Shown here piece by piece: positions 19,939 to 29,599 of a DNA stretch of 62,441 nt. Below the pieces are notes generated by a model, which saw only the letters and a list, made by a program, of their open reading frames with translations, had not been told where the DNA came from and searched no databases. Origin of the DNA: Candidatus Methanomethylophilus sp. 1R26. GTDB lineage: Archaea > Thermoplasmatota > Thermoplasmata > Methanomassiliicoccales > Methanomethylophilaceae. The translations under genes were made by a program, and so were the position numbers. Positions within the stretch are counted from its first letter, which is position 1. Every line of letters starts with the position of its first letter. The DNA lies in the NCBI RefSeq assembly GCF_001481295.1, contig NZ_LOPS01000006.1:1-62441 (forward strand), read 5' to 3'.

Positions 19939-20372
19939 CCGTGCACTTCCTGCAGGCGGAATGCGGTGAAGGTCCCCTCGGCGACGGTCTTCCCGCCGTC
20001 GAACGCCTTGACGTTCACAGTAATTATGGACCTGGTCCTGTTCATGACCGTCGATTCCGCCTCTATCACATCGCCCCTTCCGGGACGGTAGTACTGAACA
20101 TAGGTCGACTGGCCCACAGCGTGGCCGTCGATGTTGGTTATGATTGCGAAGCAATGGTCCATGACCCCGCAGATCGCCCCTCCGTGCCAGAATCCGTTGC
20201 TGTTGCGGTCGCGGTCCTTCACGGGCATGCGCACCCTGACGCGCTCCTGCGAGATGAGCACAGGCTCCATGCCGTTGTCCCTGAAGTAAGGGGCGTTCAG
20301 CATCGCGGTGATGTTGGCCGCATACGCTATCGAGTCGGGCGAGATGTATTTCGCCGCGGTCTCTTCGTCCAT
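19935..20372 (-). CDS. PaaI-family hotdog thioesterase
   Basis: 145 residues with the hotdog-fold pattern of PaaI-type acyl-CoA thioesterases: NGFWHGGAICGVMD near residue 58 (the HGG motif and following helix) and a central strand QSTYVQYYRP. It would hydrolyse a cytosolic acyl- or aryl-CoA, substrate unknown. It is divergent from xseA, and the ~108-bp gap carries AT-rich promoter sequence for both. Confidence 0.8.
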   Translation of the reverse strand: MDEETAAKYISPDSIAYAANITAMLNAPYFRDNGMEPVLISQERVRVRMPVKDRDRNSNGFWHGGAICGVMDHCFAIITNIDGHAVGQSTYVQYYRPGRGDVIEAESTVMNRTRSIITVNVKAFDGGKTVAEGTFTAFRLQEVHG

Positions 20373-20480
20373 AGGGTGCGATGCGCTAACGGCGATAAAA
20401 CCTGTTGCGCTCAGAATCGGTCAGAACCGTCCACCCCTCCTGCTTCCCTTTTAATACGACCCGCGCGATTAACGGCCGAT

Positions 20481-21874
20481 ATGGCCGAGAGACTGACCGT
20501 TACGCAGCTCAACGAACGCGTGCACAGCATGCTGAGCTCCTCCAAGGACCTCAACGGAGTGTGGCTGCTCGGCGAGATCTCCGGCCTGAAGAGGTCCCCG
20601 CAGGGGCATTACTACTTCACAGTCAAGGACCAGGGCAGCAACATCCCGGCCGCCCTTTTCAGGGGATCGAGGAGCAGGATAGATTTCGAGCCTGCCGATT
20701 CCATGAAGGTGGAGGCGTTCGGCCATGTGGACCTCTACGTCCCCTACGGGAGGTACCAGTTCATCGTCGAGACGATGAAGCGCTCGGGGATCGGGGAGCT
20801 GTACCAGAAGTACGAGGAGCTGAGGAAGAAGCTGGATTCCGAGGGGCTCTTCTCCAGGCCTAAGCGCCCGCTCCCCAGATACCCCAAGGTCATAGGCGTC
20901 GTCACCTCGCCGACCGGGGCGGTCATACACGACATCATCGTCACCACCGGGAGGAGGTATCCGGCGGACATCCTGCTCGCCCCTGTCCAGGTCCAGGGCG
21001 AGGGCGCGGCCGAGGACATCGTCCGGGGGATCGAGCTGATCAACAGGGTGGGCGCGACGTCCTGATAGTCGGGAGGGGAGGAGGGTCCATCGAGGACCTC
21101 TGGGCGTTCAACGAGGAGCCCGTCGTCAGGGCGATCGCCGCCTCCCGCATCCCCGTCATCTCATCCGTCGGCCATGAGACCGACACCACGCTCGCGGATT
21201 TCGCGGCCGATGTCCGCGCCGCCACCCCGACAGCGGCAGCCGAGCTCGCTGTCCGCGACAAATCGGAGATCCTGCGCGAGCTGGAGGACGACGCCGCCCG
21301 CCTCAGCAAGGCCATCCAGATGAAGCTGGGGCACATGGAGTCGGACCTGGGCCTGCTGAACGCGAAACTGGACCCCGGGCGCATGGAGGAGCGCACGGCC
21401 ATGCTTGGACTGAAGATCGAGGAGCTGGCCTCGAGATGCGCCCGCGCGCTGTCCCAGAAGGTCGCGGACATGCGCAGGAGGCTCTCCGATGCGGATGCCG
21501 CCCTCCGCCCCGCCCTGGCGGCCGAGACGGCGGCCAAGAGGAAGATGCTGACCGACCTCTGCGGAGGCATCGACAGGGATATGTCGTCCGCGCTGGCGGG
21601 CGCCAGGCTCAGGCTGGAGTCGCTGTCCGCCCGGGCGTCCCCTGCCGGGAGGAGGGCCCTGGACGCCGCTTCCGCCCTCCTGTCGGGAACATCGGCGAAA
21701 CTGGACGCGCTGAACCCGTACTCGGTGCTCGACAGGGGCTACAGCATAGTGACGTCCGCTGACGGCAGGGCGGTGTCCTCCGTCAGGGACATAGAAACCG
21801 GGTCTTCCGTCACCATCCGCATGAGGGACGGCAGGGCGGAGGCCGAGATCAAAGGGAAAGAGGAATCGATATGA
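20481..21874 (+). CDS. xseA: exodeoxyribonuclease VII large subunit (frameshifted as read)
   Basis: Single-strand DNA exonuclease subunit, about 464 residues after repair. The N-terminal OB fold ([20 protein letters not shown]) is followed by the catalytic domain with [32 protein letters not shown] and [17 protein letters not shown], then a long coiled coil and the C-terminal LDRGYSIV segment. The frame breaks near 21056, and one base joins NRVGA to [15 protein letters not shown]-like TTTTAATAC lies about 25 bp before the ATG. ExoVII is mainly bacterial, so a horizontal origin is likely. Its stop overlaps the xseB start by 4 bp. Confidence 0.92.
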
Positions 21875-22140
21875 GCGGAGAAGAGAAAGTTCAGGAGCAG
21901 GGCGCGGAGATCGATCAGATGTCCTTCGAGGACAGCATGAAGGAGCTGGAGGACCTCGTCAAGCAGCTGGAGAGCGGGCAGCTCGACCTCGACAAGAGCC
22001 TCGAGGTCTACGAGAGGGCAACCGCGCTCAGGGACCACTGCAGGAAGATCCTCGACGAGTCGGAGCGCAAGGTCCAGAAGATCATGCAGAACGGCAGGAA
22101 AGAGGACTTCGAGGACGAGCAGCGACGGCTCGATCAATGA
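21871..22140 (+). CDS. xseB: exodeoxyribonuclease VII small subunit
   Basis: 89-residue small helical protein with the XseB signature: [19 protein letters not shown] followed by [16 protein letters not shown]. It pairs with XseA to form the ExoVII holoenzyme. The ATG overlaps the xseA stop (ATGA). It ends 11 bp from the convergent DUF4435 gene. Confidence 0.92.
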   Translation: MSGEEKVQEQGAEIDQMSFEDSMKELEDLVKQLESGQLDLDKSLEVYERATALRDHCRKILDESERKVQKIMQNGRKEDFEDEQRRLDQ

Positions 22141-22151
22141 GGGTTCCGGGA

Positions 22152-23018
22152 TCAGATGTGCCAGAGATCGATCTTGTGATCCTCGCACCATTTCCCGGAC
22201 TCGCGGTAGAGCCTGCTCTCTTTGAAGTACGAGGGCCCGTACGCCAGGCGGATGGCCCCGCCGAGCTCCCCCTCCCTGATGTGCGACGCATTGTAGGAGC
22301 CGAAGCTCTCCCTGAGGGCCATGGCGAGGACGGCAACGGCATCATGCCCGCGCACGGCCTGCCAGAGGTCGTTCTCCATGGACTTCTGCATCGCCCTGAC
22401 CTGATCGGCTATGGCGTTCTTGGGATACATCTGCCCCATGGACTGCGAGTAGACCTCCGATACCATCCTGGGTATGTCGTTCTCAAGCGTCTTGGGGTTG
22501 ATGAACCTCGAATGGTCGAGGTCCTTGAAGTTCAGGTTCATGCCCTTCTTGTAGGAGATGTACATGAGGATGCAGACGGGGCCGGCGGCCTTGGCGAGGG
22601 CGTCGGATATCTTCCCGTGTCTGTTCTCGAACGCCTTGATCTTCTCCTGGTCACCGTATTCCGCCAGCACGTCCTGGAGCGCCCCGGAGCACAGGGCGGT
22701 GGATTCCATGTCGTTGCGGTCGGTAAGGAAGACCTGGGGGACGCAGCGCCTGTTGAGCAGGCGGTCCAGGTCGGCATCGGCGATACCGATGACGCGGCCG
22801 TCGCGCCTTTTAGTCTGGCACTCCACCACCGAATGGCGCACGTTGTCCTTCGAATGGGCGATGATTATCCTCACATGCACAGGGTCTGCGAACTTGGAGT
22901 ACAGGCGGCTGTCGGTGACGCCCTCCACCACGAGGAACGTGCCCCCGAACACCGAGCGCATCATCGAGATCTCATTGGCGATGTCGCTCGCTGTGACATC
23001 GTCGCGCAAATCCCTCAT
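22152..23018 (-). CDS. DUF4435 TOPRIM-like protein, AriB-like candidate effector
   Basis: 288 residues with a TOPRIM-like core: FLVVEGVTDSRLY near residue 29 supplies the acidic motif, and IGIADADLD near residue 77 the DxD. This is the arrangement in DUF4435 proteins, including the AriB effector of the PARIS phage-defence system. The ATG overlaps the stop of the upstream ABC-type ATPase by 4 bp, giving the ariA-ariB gene order. AriB is known as a nuclease released when AriA senses a phage anti-restriction protein. Equivalence here is inferred from fold and gene pairing. Confidence 0.68.
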   Translation of the reverse strand: MRDLRDDVTASDIANEISMMRSVFGGTFLVVEGVTDSRLYSKFADPVHVRIIIAHSKDNVRHSVVECQTKRRDGRVIGIADADLDRLLNRRCVPQVFLTDRNDMESTALCSGALQDVLAEYGDQEKIKAFENRHGKISDALAKAAGPVCILMYISYKKGMNLNFKDLDHSRFINPKTLENDIPRMVSEVYSQSMGQMYPKNAIADQVRAMQKSMENDLWQAVRGHDAVAVLAMALRESFGSYNASHIREGELGGAIRLAYGPSYFKESRLYRESGKWCEDHKIDLWHI

Positions 23019-24049
23019 TCCTTAGCCCTCAGCTCGACGGCCAGGTCCCAGTCGTCGTGTATGACCGAAGGGGCATGCGTGGCGACTATCATCTGGAGGT
23101 TCCTGACGCGGGTGATGTCGGCGAAGATCTTCCCCAGCTGCTGCTGCCAGGACACGTGCAGGGAGACCTCGGGCTCGTCGATGATCGCGAGGTAGCCCGG
23201 CCCTGCCCTGAAGAGCAGCAGGTAGAACATGATCAGTATCTGCTTCTCGCCCGAGGAGAACTTCGACAGGGGGACGATGGTGCCGGTGCGGTCCATCCTG
23301 GCCTCGAAGAAGCCCTTCTCGTTGATGGTCACGGTCTTGTTGACGTAGATGTTGTTGACTATGTCGCGGTAGACGATGAGGCTCTCGGCGAAGCCGTAGT
23401 ACTTGTCGACGTACTGCTTCAGGGAGAGGGCGAGCTTCCTGTAGTCCGCACGGTACTGCGATATCTCGTACCTGCTCGGAGGGAACCTGTACCCTGCGGG
23501 GATCTGGGGCCCGAACCCGGCACCCTTGATGAAATCGATCTTCGCTTCCAGGTCGCGGAAGAGGCTGTCGAGCTCGGCATCGGAGATCTCCGCGCCGCTG
23601 TCCTGCGCCGGCGAGAGCGCGGAATCGGCGATCGCCTTCTGGATGTTCTCGGAGAGTTCCCTCATGTAGACCATCAGGCTGGGGATCACATGCCCCTCGC
23701 CGTCTTCGGAGTACGCGCGGTCGGGCCCGATGTAGAGGCATTTCATGATTCCGCGCAGGTCCGCGAGCCCGATCTCCTCCTCGACCTCGCTCCTCTGGGC
23801 CAGGATGTTGAGCTCCTGGTTGTTGTTCTCGACGATGATGTTGGTCCCGCCGTCGAACATGAGGTCCATCCTCTCGAAGGGGACGGTCCTCACCTCCTCG
23901 AGGTTCCCGTTCAGGACGTTACTGACCATCCTCATAACGGTGGATTTCCCTATCCCGTTCTGGGAGTGGATGTACGTCAGCCTGCCCTTGAGCTCGATCT
24001 CGTAATCGAACTCGTTGAACAACTTGTAGATGATTATCTTCGAGAGCAA
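23015..24049 (-). CDS. ABC/OLD-type AAA ATPase, AriA-like candidate sensor
   Basis: 344 residues. SMC/ABC-type ATPase with Walker A SQNGIGKSTV near residue 31, signature FSSGEKQIL near residue 265, Walker B LAIIDEPEVSLH near residue 290 and H-loop IVATHAP near residue 322. There is no fused TOPRIM domain; that activity is supplied by the next gene, as in split OLD or PARIS systems. The start is a TTG at 24049, chosen because a strong purine-rich ribosome site (GGAGGGACGGAG) precedes it and TTATAATA lies about 35 bp upstream. It probably senses infection and controls the DUF4435 partner. Confidence 0.72.
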   Translation of the reverse strand: MLSKIIIYKLFNEFDYEIELKGRLTYIHSQNGIGKSTVMRMVSNVLNGNLEEVRTVPFERMDLMFDGGTNIIVENNNQELNILAQRSEVEEEIGLADLRGIMKCLYIGPDRAYSEDGEGHVIPSLMVYMRELSENIQKAIADSALSPAQDSGAEISDAELDSLFRDLEAKIDFIKGAGFGPQIPAGYRFPPSRYEISQYRADYRKLALSLKQYVDKYYGFAESLIVYRDIVNNIYVNKTVTINEKGFFEARMDRTGTIVPLSKFSSGEKQILIMFYLLLFRAGPGYLAIIDEPEVSLHVSWQQQLGKIFADITRVRNLQMIVATHAPSVIHDDWDLAVELRAKE

Positions 24050-24106
24050 CTCCGTCCCTCCTCCTTCGTCTTCCCAATCGTTTCTTCCGTATTATAACTT
24101 GAGTGA

Positions 24107-25486
24107 TTACTTCCGGGTCTGGTCAGGACCGGCATCCCCGTTCCCGTCCGCAGGTCCGCTCCCCGTATCCTTCGGGCCGTACCCCTCCTCGCTGAGGCTC
24201 CGGAAGAGGCCCATCGAGCGCATCTCATCCCTCACGGCATCGGCGCGGGCGCGGTCCCTGTCCTGGAGGTAGACGAGGTATGTGGTGCCGACCATCATGA
24301 AAATGTCCCTGGCGGCCCTCTCGCAGAAGGCATTGTCCCTGAGGATGGTGTAGGCATGCTCAAGGTCATCCGGGTCTAGCTCCCCGTCGCCTTTGCGGAG
24401 GGAATGGTAGAAGTAGGCCAGGGCTACGCGTTCGTCGGGGAGGCCGCTCTCCTCCTTCTTCGGAAGGAAATCGATGAGCTCTTCCATGCGCTTCCTGCTC
24501 TCGGGGATGAGGTCGGGGTCGGAATCGGCAGCTATCCTCGCGAACATGAGGATCCCGTCGCCGTATTGCTTCGGGTCCGTGTCCCTGAGCGATTCCGAGG
24601 TGCGCAGCAGCTTCTTGGCGTACTCCCTCCCCTTGCCCGGGTTGCCGGCGGAGTAGGCAGTCTGGGAGCAGACATGCAGGCAGTGCAGGAGATCGGCGGT
24701 GCGCTCTTCGGAAGGGGAGGCGGCCATGGCCGCTTCCGCGCATCCGGCCGCCTTCCTGGCCGCCGCGAAGGCCTGCTTCATCTTCCCTTTCATGGCATAG
24801 AACGATGTCATGGCGTCGTAGACGTTCACGGCCGCCGGGATCGATCCGCGGTAGGCCCTGCCGCCGCTCTTCTCGATCTCATCGGCCATCGCGCGGATCG
24901 CGGCGTCTCCGTCAGGCTTCCCGACCGACGTGTCGAACGCGTACTCCACCCTCAGCGCCGCCGCATCCTCGGAGTCGGACTGCTCGGCATGCTCGAGGGC
25001 CCCGCCGTAGATCTTCGCGGCGGCGTCGCTGTCCCCGTTCCAATCCATTATCCTGCCTGCAGTGAACGCGGCCGATATCCCGATGTCGCGGACCTCCGGC
25101 GTCAGCGGGTCCGTCGCGAAGGCCTCCTCCTCGATCGTCAGGCATTCCGACACCGCTTCCCTTTCGCGCTCGTCGTCCCTGAGGGCCTCGGCGACCTTTA
25201 GGCGGGCCCGCAGCCCCTCGATTCCGGTCAGGCCGCGCGCCGCTTCCCTGAGCGAGTAGACCTTCATCGAGGGCTCGTACACGGACCCGTCGGATAGGGT
25301 CAGCCGGCGGTCGCCGGTCGGGAGGGTCCCGTACACGACCGGGGTCGTGCCGCACTCGGGGCAGTGCGCAGCGGCGGAGACGACCTCTCCCGTCAGGGAG
25401 TGCACCACCATGAGCTTGCAGGCCTTCCCGCACACGGGGCATCTGGCTTCGACGGTGGTCTCGACGGAGCGTTCGGCATCGGTCAT
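24107..25486 (-). CDS. zinc-ribbon protein with TPR-like helical repeats
   Basis: 459 residues. An N-terminal double zinc knuckle (CPVCGKAC near residue 15, CPECG near residue 42) is followed by about 370 residues of alpha-helical TPR-like repeats rich in Ala, Glu and Arg. No catalytic motif, signal or membrane segment is visible. The C-terminal ~25 residues are low complexity. It is divergent from another TPR-like gene, which may point to a shared scaffold role, but nothing specific can be said. Confidence 0.6.
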   Translation of the reverse strand: MTDAERSVETTVEARCPVCGKACKLMVVHSLTGEVVSAAAHCPECGTTPVVYGTLPTGDRRLTLSDGSVYEPSMKVYSLREAARGLTGIEGLRARLKVAEALRDDEREREAVSECLTIEEEAFATDPLTPEVRDIGISAAFTAGRIMDWNGDSDAAAKIYGGALEHAEQSDSEDAAALRVEYAFDTSVGKPDGDAAIRAMADEIEKSGGRAYRGSIPAAVNVYDAMTSFYAMKGKMKQAFAAARKAAGCAEAAMAASPSEERTADLLHCLHVCSQTAYSAGNPGKGREYAKKLLRTSESLRDTDPKQYGDGILMFARIAADSDPDLIPESRKRMEELIDFLPKKEESGLPDERVALAYFYHSLRKGDGELDPDDLEHAYTILRDNAFCERAARDIFMMVGTTYLVYLQDRDRARADAVRDEMRSMGLFRSLSEEGYGPKDTGSGPADGNGDAGPDQTRK

Positions 25487-25561
25487 GCCCGATGATATGA
25501 GGGGTGCGTTTAACCTCTTTTCGGGCGGATTAATATAATCCCGGCTGTGTCGGGGGAGACG

Positions 25562-26401
25562 ATGGACAACTCAGAGGCCCTGAAGGCGATAGGACAGAAC
25601 ATAAAGGACGAGAAGAACGATGAAGCGGCCCTGCAGATCATGGACCTGGCCTCGAGGAACCAGGACGATCCCATGCTGCTGCTCACCTGCTGCTCCATGC
25701 TCAGGACCGTCGGCGACGAGAAGGATTACCCGTCCGTCCTCTCGGTCCTCATGTCCCATCTCCCCGACGATCCTGAGAAGCGCTACCAGGTGGCCGCCGG
25801 CCTGATCTCCCTGGGCAGCCTGAGGGACGCAGAGGAGGCCCTCGCCCCGCTCGAGTCGTCCGACAAGGTCCTCAGGGCCCGCGCCGCCGTCCAGCACGGC
25901 CTCGGAAGGCACGAGGAGGCGCTCTCCACCCTGGCCGGCATGGGCAGGCTCGGGGAGGTCGACCGCGTCCTCAAGGTCCAGGCCCTGGGGTCCCTCGGCA
26001 GGCATGACGAGGCGATCGCCGAGGCGGAGGACCTCCTGAAGATGAACGATTACATGTCCGGGAGGGCCTACATCTCGGCCCTCGTCCTCGCGGACCGGAG
26101 CAAGGACGCCGCCAAATACGCCCGCAGCAGGATGAAGCAGAAGGACGCCGACGGCTACGCGCTCGTGGCGTTCTACTCCTGGCTCAACGGCAACTCCACC
26201 GCATGCGGGGCGTTCTCGTCCAAGGCCCTCCAGTTGAGCGAGCGCCACATCGGCGCGCTCGAGACGTTCGGTTACGGAGCAGTGGACAAAGGGGCCATCT
26301 GGGAGGCCAAAGTGGCTGCCGGCGCCATCAACGAGGCCGAGCCCGGGAACCCCGCCGTCTTCCGCATCCTCGCGATGTGCAGGGAGAAGGAGAAGGAGTG
26401 A
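25562..26401 (+). CDS. TPR-like repeat protein
   Basis: 279 residues of paired helices with TPR spacing (for example the LRDAEEALAPL, RHEEALSTLAG and RHDEAIAEAEDLL units). It is probably a protein-interaction scaffold. A GTG at 25547 is in frame, but the ATG at 25562 has the purine-rich site GGGGGAG six bases upstream and fits better. TTAATATAATC at about 25530 is a likely TATA element. It ends 15 bp from convergent trkH. Confidence 0.6.
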   Translation: MDNSEALKAIGQNIKDEKNDEAALQIMDLASRNQDDPMLLLTCCSMLRTVGDEKDYPSVLSVLMSHLPDDPEKRYQVAAGLISLGSLRDAEEALAPLESSDKVLRARAAVQHGLGRHEEALSTLAGMGRLGEVDRVLKVQALGSLGRHDEAIAEAEDLLKMNDYMSGRAYISALVLADRSKDAAKYARSRMKQKDADGYALVAFYSWLNGNSTACGAFSSKALQLSERHIGALETFGYGAVDKGAIWEAKVAAGAINEAEPGNPAVFRILAMCREKEKE

Positions 26402-26403
26402 CC

Positions 26404-26416
26404 GGCCCCTCGGGCC
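26404..26416. terminator. bidirectional GC hairpin between convergent genes
   Basis: GGCCC/GGGCC stem with a CTC loop sits in the 15-bp gap between the TPR gene and trkH stops. A short T run follows on the plus strand. It probably serves at least the plus-strand gene. Confidence 0.4.
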
Positions 26417-28013
26417 TCATTTTCTGTCGTACCTGTCCGACAGCCCCTGTATCTTGCGGATGTACTTGCGCCCGCTGACCTGGAAGTCAGCGGACAGCCT
26501 GACATCCGACCAGAAGGACCTGGTCAGCATTATGATGGCCATGACCATCTCCATCCTTCCGAGCCACATGAGGGCGCACATCAGCGCCTTGGCGGCGGCC
26601 CCCAGCTCTTCGTAGCTGGTGAACGGGTTGAAGTGGCCGCTGCCGACGCCGGTGTTGGTGATGGCCGCCAGCACGGTCCCGAACGCGGTGTGGACATCGT
26701 AACCCGGCTCGATGAGCATGAACACCGCCAGCCCGATCAGCATGACGATCAAGAAGAGGAAGATGGTGGATATGGCCGAGGTGATGGCCGAGTTGTCCAC
26801 ATCGTTCCCGTCGACGCGGAGGGTGGAGACCATGCCGGGGGTGTATGATCCTGCCCATGCCGGCCAGGACGTAGGACTTCATCGCCATCAGCCTGTGGAT
26901 CTTGATGCCTCCCGAGGTGGACCCGGACATCCCGCCGATGAACTCGATGATGAGGAGCAGCATCATGGCCATCGCGGGCCACTGGGTATAATCGGTGATG
27001 GCGAACCCGGAGGTGGTCCCGGCGGCGACGACCGTGTAGGCCGCATGCCAGAGGGACTCCCCGATCTTCCCGAGGGTGTCGAAGGAGTACTCGGTCTCGC
27101 TCGATACGACGATGACGGACGTGATGATCACGGCGCAGGACACGAACCAGTAGACCATCGTCCTGAACTCGTTGCTGCTCCAGATGGAGCGGCGGTTCTT
27201 CTTTACCAGCGAGCGGAACAGGAGGTAGTAGTTGGTGGCCCCGAGGAACATGAACACCATGGTCGTGAACTGCACGGGGAAATCGTAGCTGGCCATGCTG
27301 TCCGCCCTCGGGAGGAGGCCTCCGGTCGGGATGTCGGAGAGGGAGATGCAGACCGATTCGAATGGGGAGACGCCCATGATCACCAGGAGGAAGATCTCTA
27401 TTATTGTCAGCCAGGAGTACACGCGGATGAAGTTCCTGGCGCTCTTCCCGATCTTGGTGGTGTACCCTCCGGTGTCGGAGCCGGCGAACTCGTTGGTGGA
27501 GAACCCCGCGCCCCCGACGCCCAGCATGGGCAGCAGGATGACGTAGATGATGACGACCGTGATGCCTCCGGCCCATTCGACGACCGCCCTCCAGAGCAGG
27601 ATGGAGCCGTCGACGGACTCCGGATCGTCCAGGATCGTGGCGCCGGTGGTGGTGAACGCCGACACTGACTCGAACACTGAGTCCGCGATGCTCATGTCCG
27701 ACAGCAGGAACGGCACGGAGATGATGGCGAACGACATGACCCAGATCTCCGTGATCAGCAGGATCCCCAGGGACGGGGACATCGACTTCTCGTTGGAGAA
27801 GAAGAGGTACATGAACAGCCCCCCTGCCAGGACGAACGGGCAGGGCATCAGGAACACGGTGGAGTCGTCCCCGATGAGCCAGGCGTACAGTCCGACGGTC
27901 AGGAGCGCGAACGCGAGGGCGGATGCGATCATCCCGAGGACCTTGACGGTCCCGGACTCCCACCTCTGCAGGGACTTGATCCTGCGCCTCGCATTGTTCA
28001 TGCTGATGTACAT
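26417..28013 (-). CDS. trkH: TrkH-type potassium uptake channel subunit (frameshifted as read)
   Basis: Membrane K+ translocating subunit, about 530 residues after repair. All four selectivity-filter loops are present: SAFTTTGATI, SLSDIPTGGL, VVAAGTTSGFA and AAITNTGVGSG, separated by pairs of membrane helices. The frame breaks near 26855, after SYVLAGMGRI; the remainder resumes at PGMVSTLRVDG. It lies directly downstream of trkA with one base between them, forming the usual Trk pair of channel plus nucleotide-binding regulator. Confidence 0.88.
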
Positions 28014-28014
28014 T

Positions 28015-29363
28015 TCACGGCTCCGTGATCTTGTTGCCGAACAGGTGCGACAGCCTGAGGGCGTTGGGCTTGTTGACGAAGAGCACGGCGGTGTCGCCCT
28101 CCTTGAAGACGTCCGACAGCCTCGGGAGGATCATCTTCCCCTCGCGGATGATGGCGGCGAGCCTGACCCCCTCGGGGTAGGTCACGTCGCCCACGTACTT
28201 GCCGCGGACGGGCATGTCGCGGGCGATCTCCGTCCTGAGGAGGTAGTCGCCGGGGATCTCCATCTTGGTGTAGCCGGTGTCCTTCCCCTCGATCTCCATC
28301 AGGATGGTGCGGTAGATCTCGTTGGCGATCACGCTCCTGTACCCGACGACGGACTCGATGCCGGCGTACCTGAAGATGCCGTCGTAGTCCTCGAGGGTGT
28401 AGATGGAGATGATCTTCCTGATGCCGAACCTCAGGGCGGTCATGCTGGCCAGCAGGTTCCTCTCGTCCATGTCCGACACGGTGATGATGACATCGGCGCG
28501 GTCGACGTTCTCGGACTTCAGGAACACCGGGTCGACGGGGTTGCCGTTGACCACGATGGCCTCCCTGAGCCTCTTGGCGGCGTTCCTGCACGCCTCGAGG
28601 TCGGAATCGATGATCTTGACGAAGAACCTCTCTTGCATGGCCAGTAGCGCTTTCGCGACGCGTATCGCCAGGTTCCCGGCGCTGAGGATGACGACCTCGC
28701 GGGCCTCCTTCCTGACGCCGATCTTCTCGTTGACCTCGTCCATCGCCCCCTGCATGCCCAGGACGCATACCCTGTCGCCCGCGCGGAGGTCGGCGGTGTC
28801 GACGTCGGTGATGACCGTGCTCCCCCGGTGGATGGCCATGACGGTGCATCCCTCGGGCAGGTCGGCGGACATCACGGTCTTCCCCACGGCGTTCTGCCCG
28901 TCGGAGATGCGGAACGTCGCCAGGCAGAGCCCGCCCGAGAGGTGGTCGTAGGCGATCGCGTTCTCCATGTAGGTCAGGCGGATGATCTTGTCCGCTATTA
29001 TATCGGAAGGGGAGAGGATGAGGTCCGCGACATCGTTCCCGATGACGTAGTCGGAATCGCGGACGCAGGCGATGGTCCGTATCGAGGGCTTGATCCTCTT
29101 CGCCTCCATGCAAATGAAAAGGCAGACGGCATCGTCGGAGACGGCGGCGATGATGAGGTCGGCGGACACCCTCTCGATGGCCCCCTTCAGGACGTGGGGT
29201 TGCTGCCGTCCTCCCTGAGGACGGATACCTGCAGGGAGTTCTTGGCGTTCTCAGTCCTGGCCGGGTCCTTGTCGATGATGAGGACATCGTTGTCCTTCTT
29301 GGCGGCCTGCGCCGATGCGAGCCCGACTTCGCCCGCACCGACTATGATGACTTTCACATGCAT
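28015..29363 (-). CDS. trkA: TrkA-type potassium uptake regulator (frameshifted as read)
   Basis: Peripheral NAD/ATP-binding regulator of TrkH, about 449 residues after repair. The first Rossmann motif is IIVGAGEVGLASA at the N-terminus and the second is ILSAGNLAIRVAKALL near residue 230, each followed by a TrkA-C type domain. The frame breaks near 29196: one missing C (CCCCAC for CCCAC) restores GSNPHVLKGAIERV. The ATG at 29363 is chosen because it begins MHVKVIIVGAG. A minus-strand TATA-like CTATATAGG lies near 29450. Confidence 0.88.
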
Positions 29364-29543
29364 TCGATGCGGTAATCCGATATTATCTTTGCCAGGGACG
29401 GAAAGCGCCCGCGGAGCCCGCCCGAGGCCCCTTCCGATGCGCCCGCCTATATAGCCGACGGAGCCTGATATAATGTACGTATCCAGATGCTGGCACATCT
29501 GGTTCCCGGTTCCGCCGGGACAGCAGACGGGGCCTCAGGGCCC

Positions 29544-29580
29544 GCGTACGCGCGTACGCTCTGGGTAATTATATTAAATA
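29544..29580 (+). promoter_or_regulatory. 16-bp palindrome plus TATA box upstream of hisD
   Basis: GCGTACGCGCGTACGC (29544-29559) is a perfect palindrome directly before a TATA-like TAATTATATTAAATA (29566-29580). The TATA box ends about 20 bp before the hisD ATG. The palindrome occupies the BRE/activator side of the promoter, suggesting a regulator site for hisD-ppk-ppx. Confidence 0.5.
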
Positions 29581-29599
29581 GCGGGCCATAGGCGTCAGC

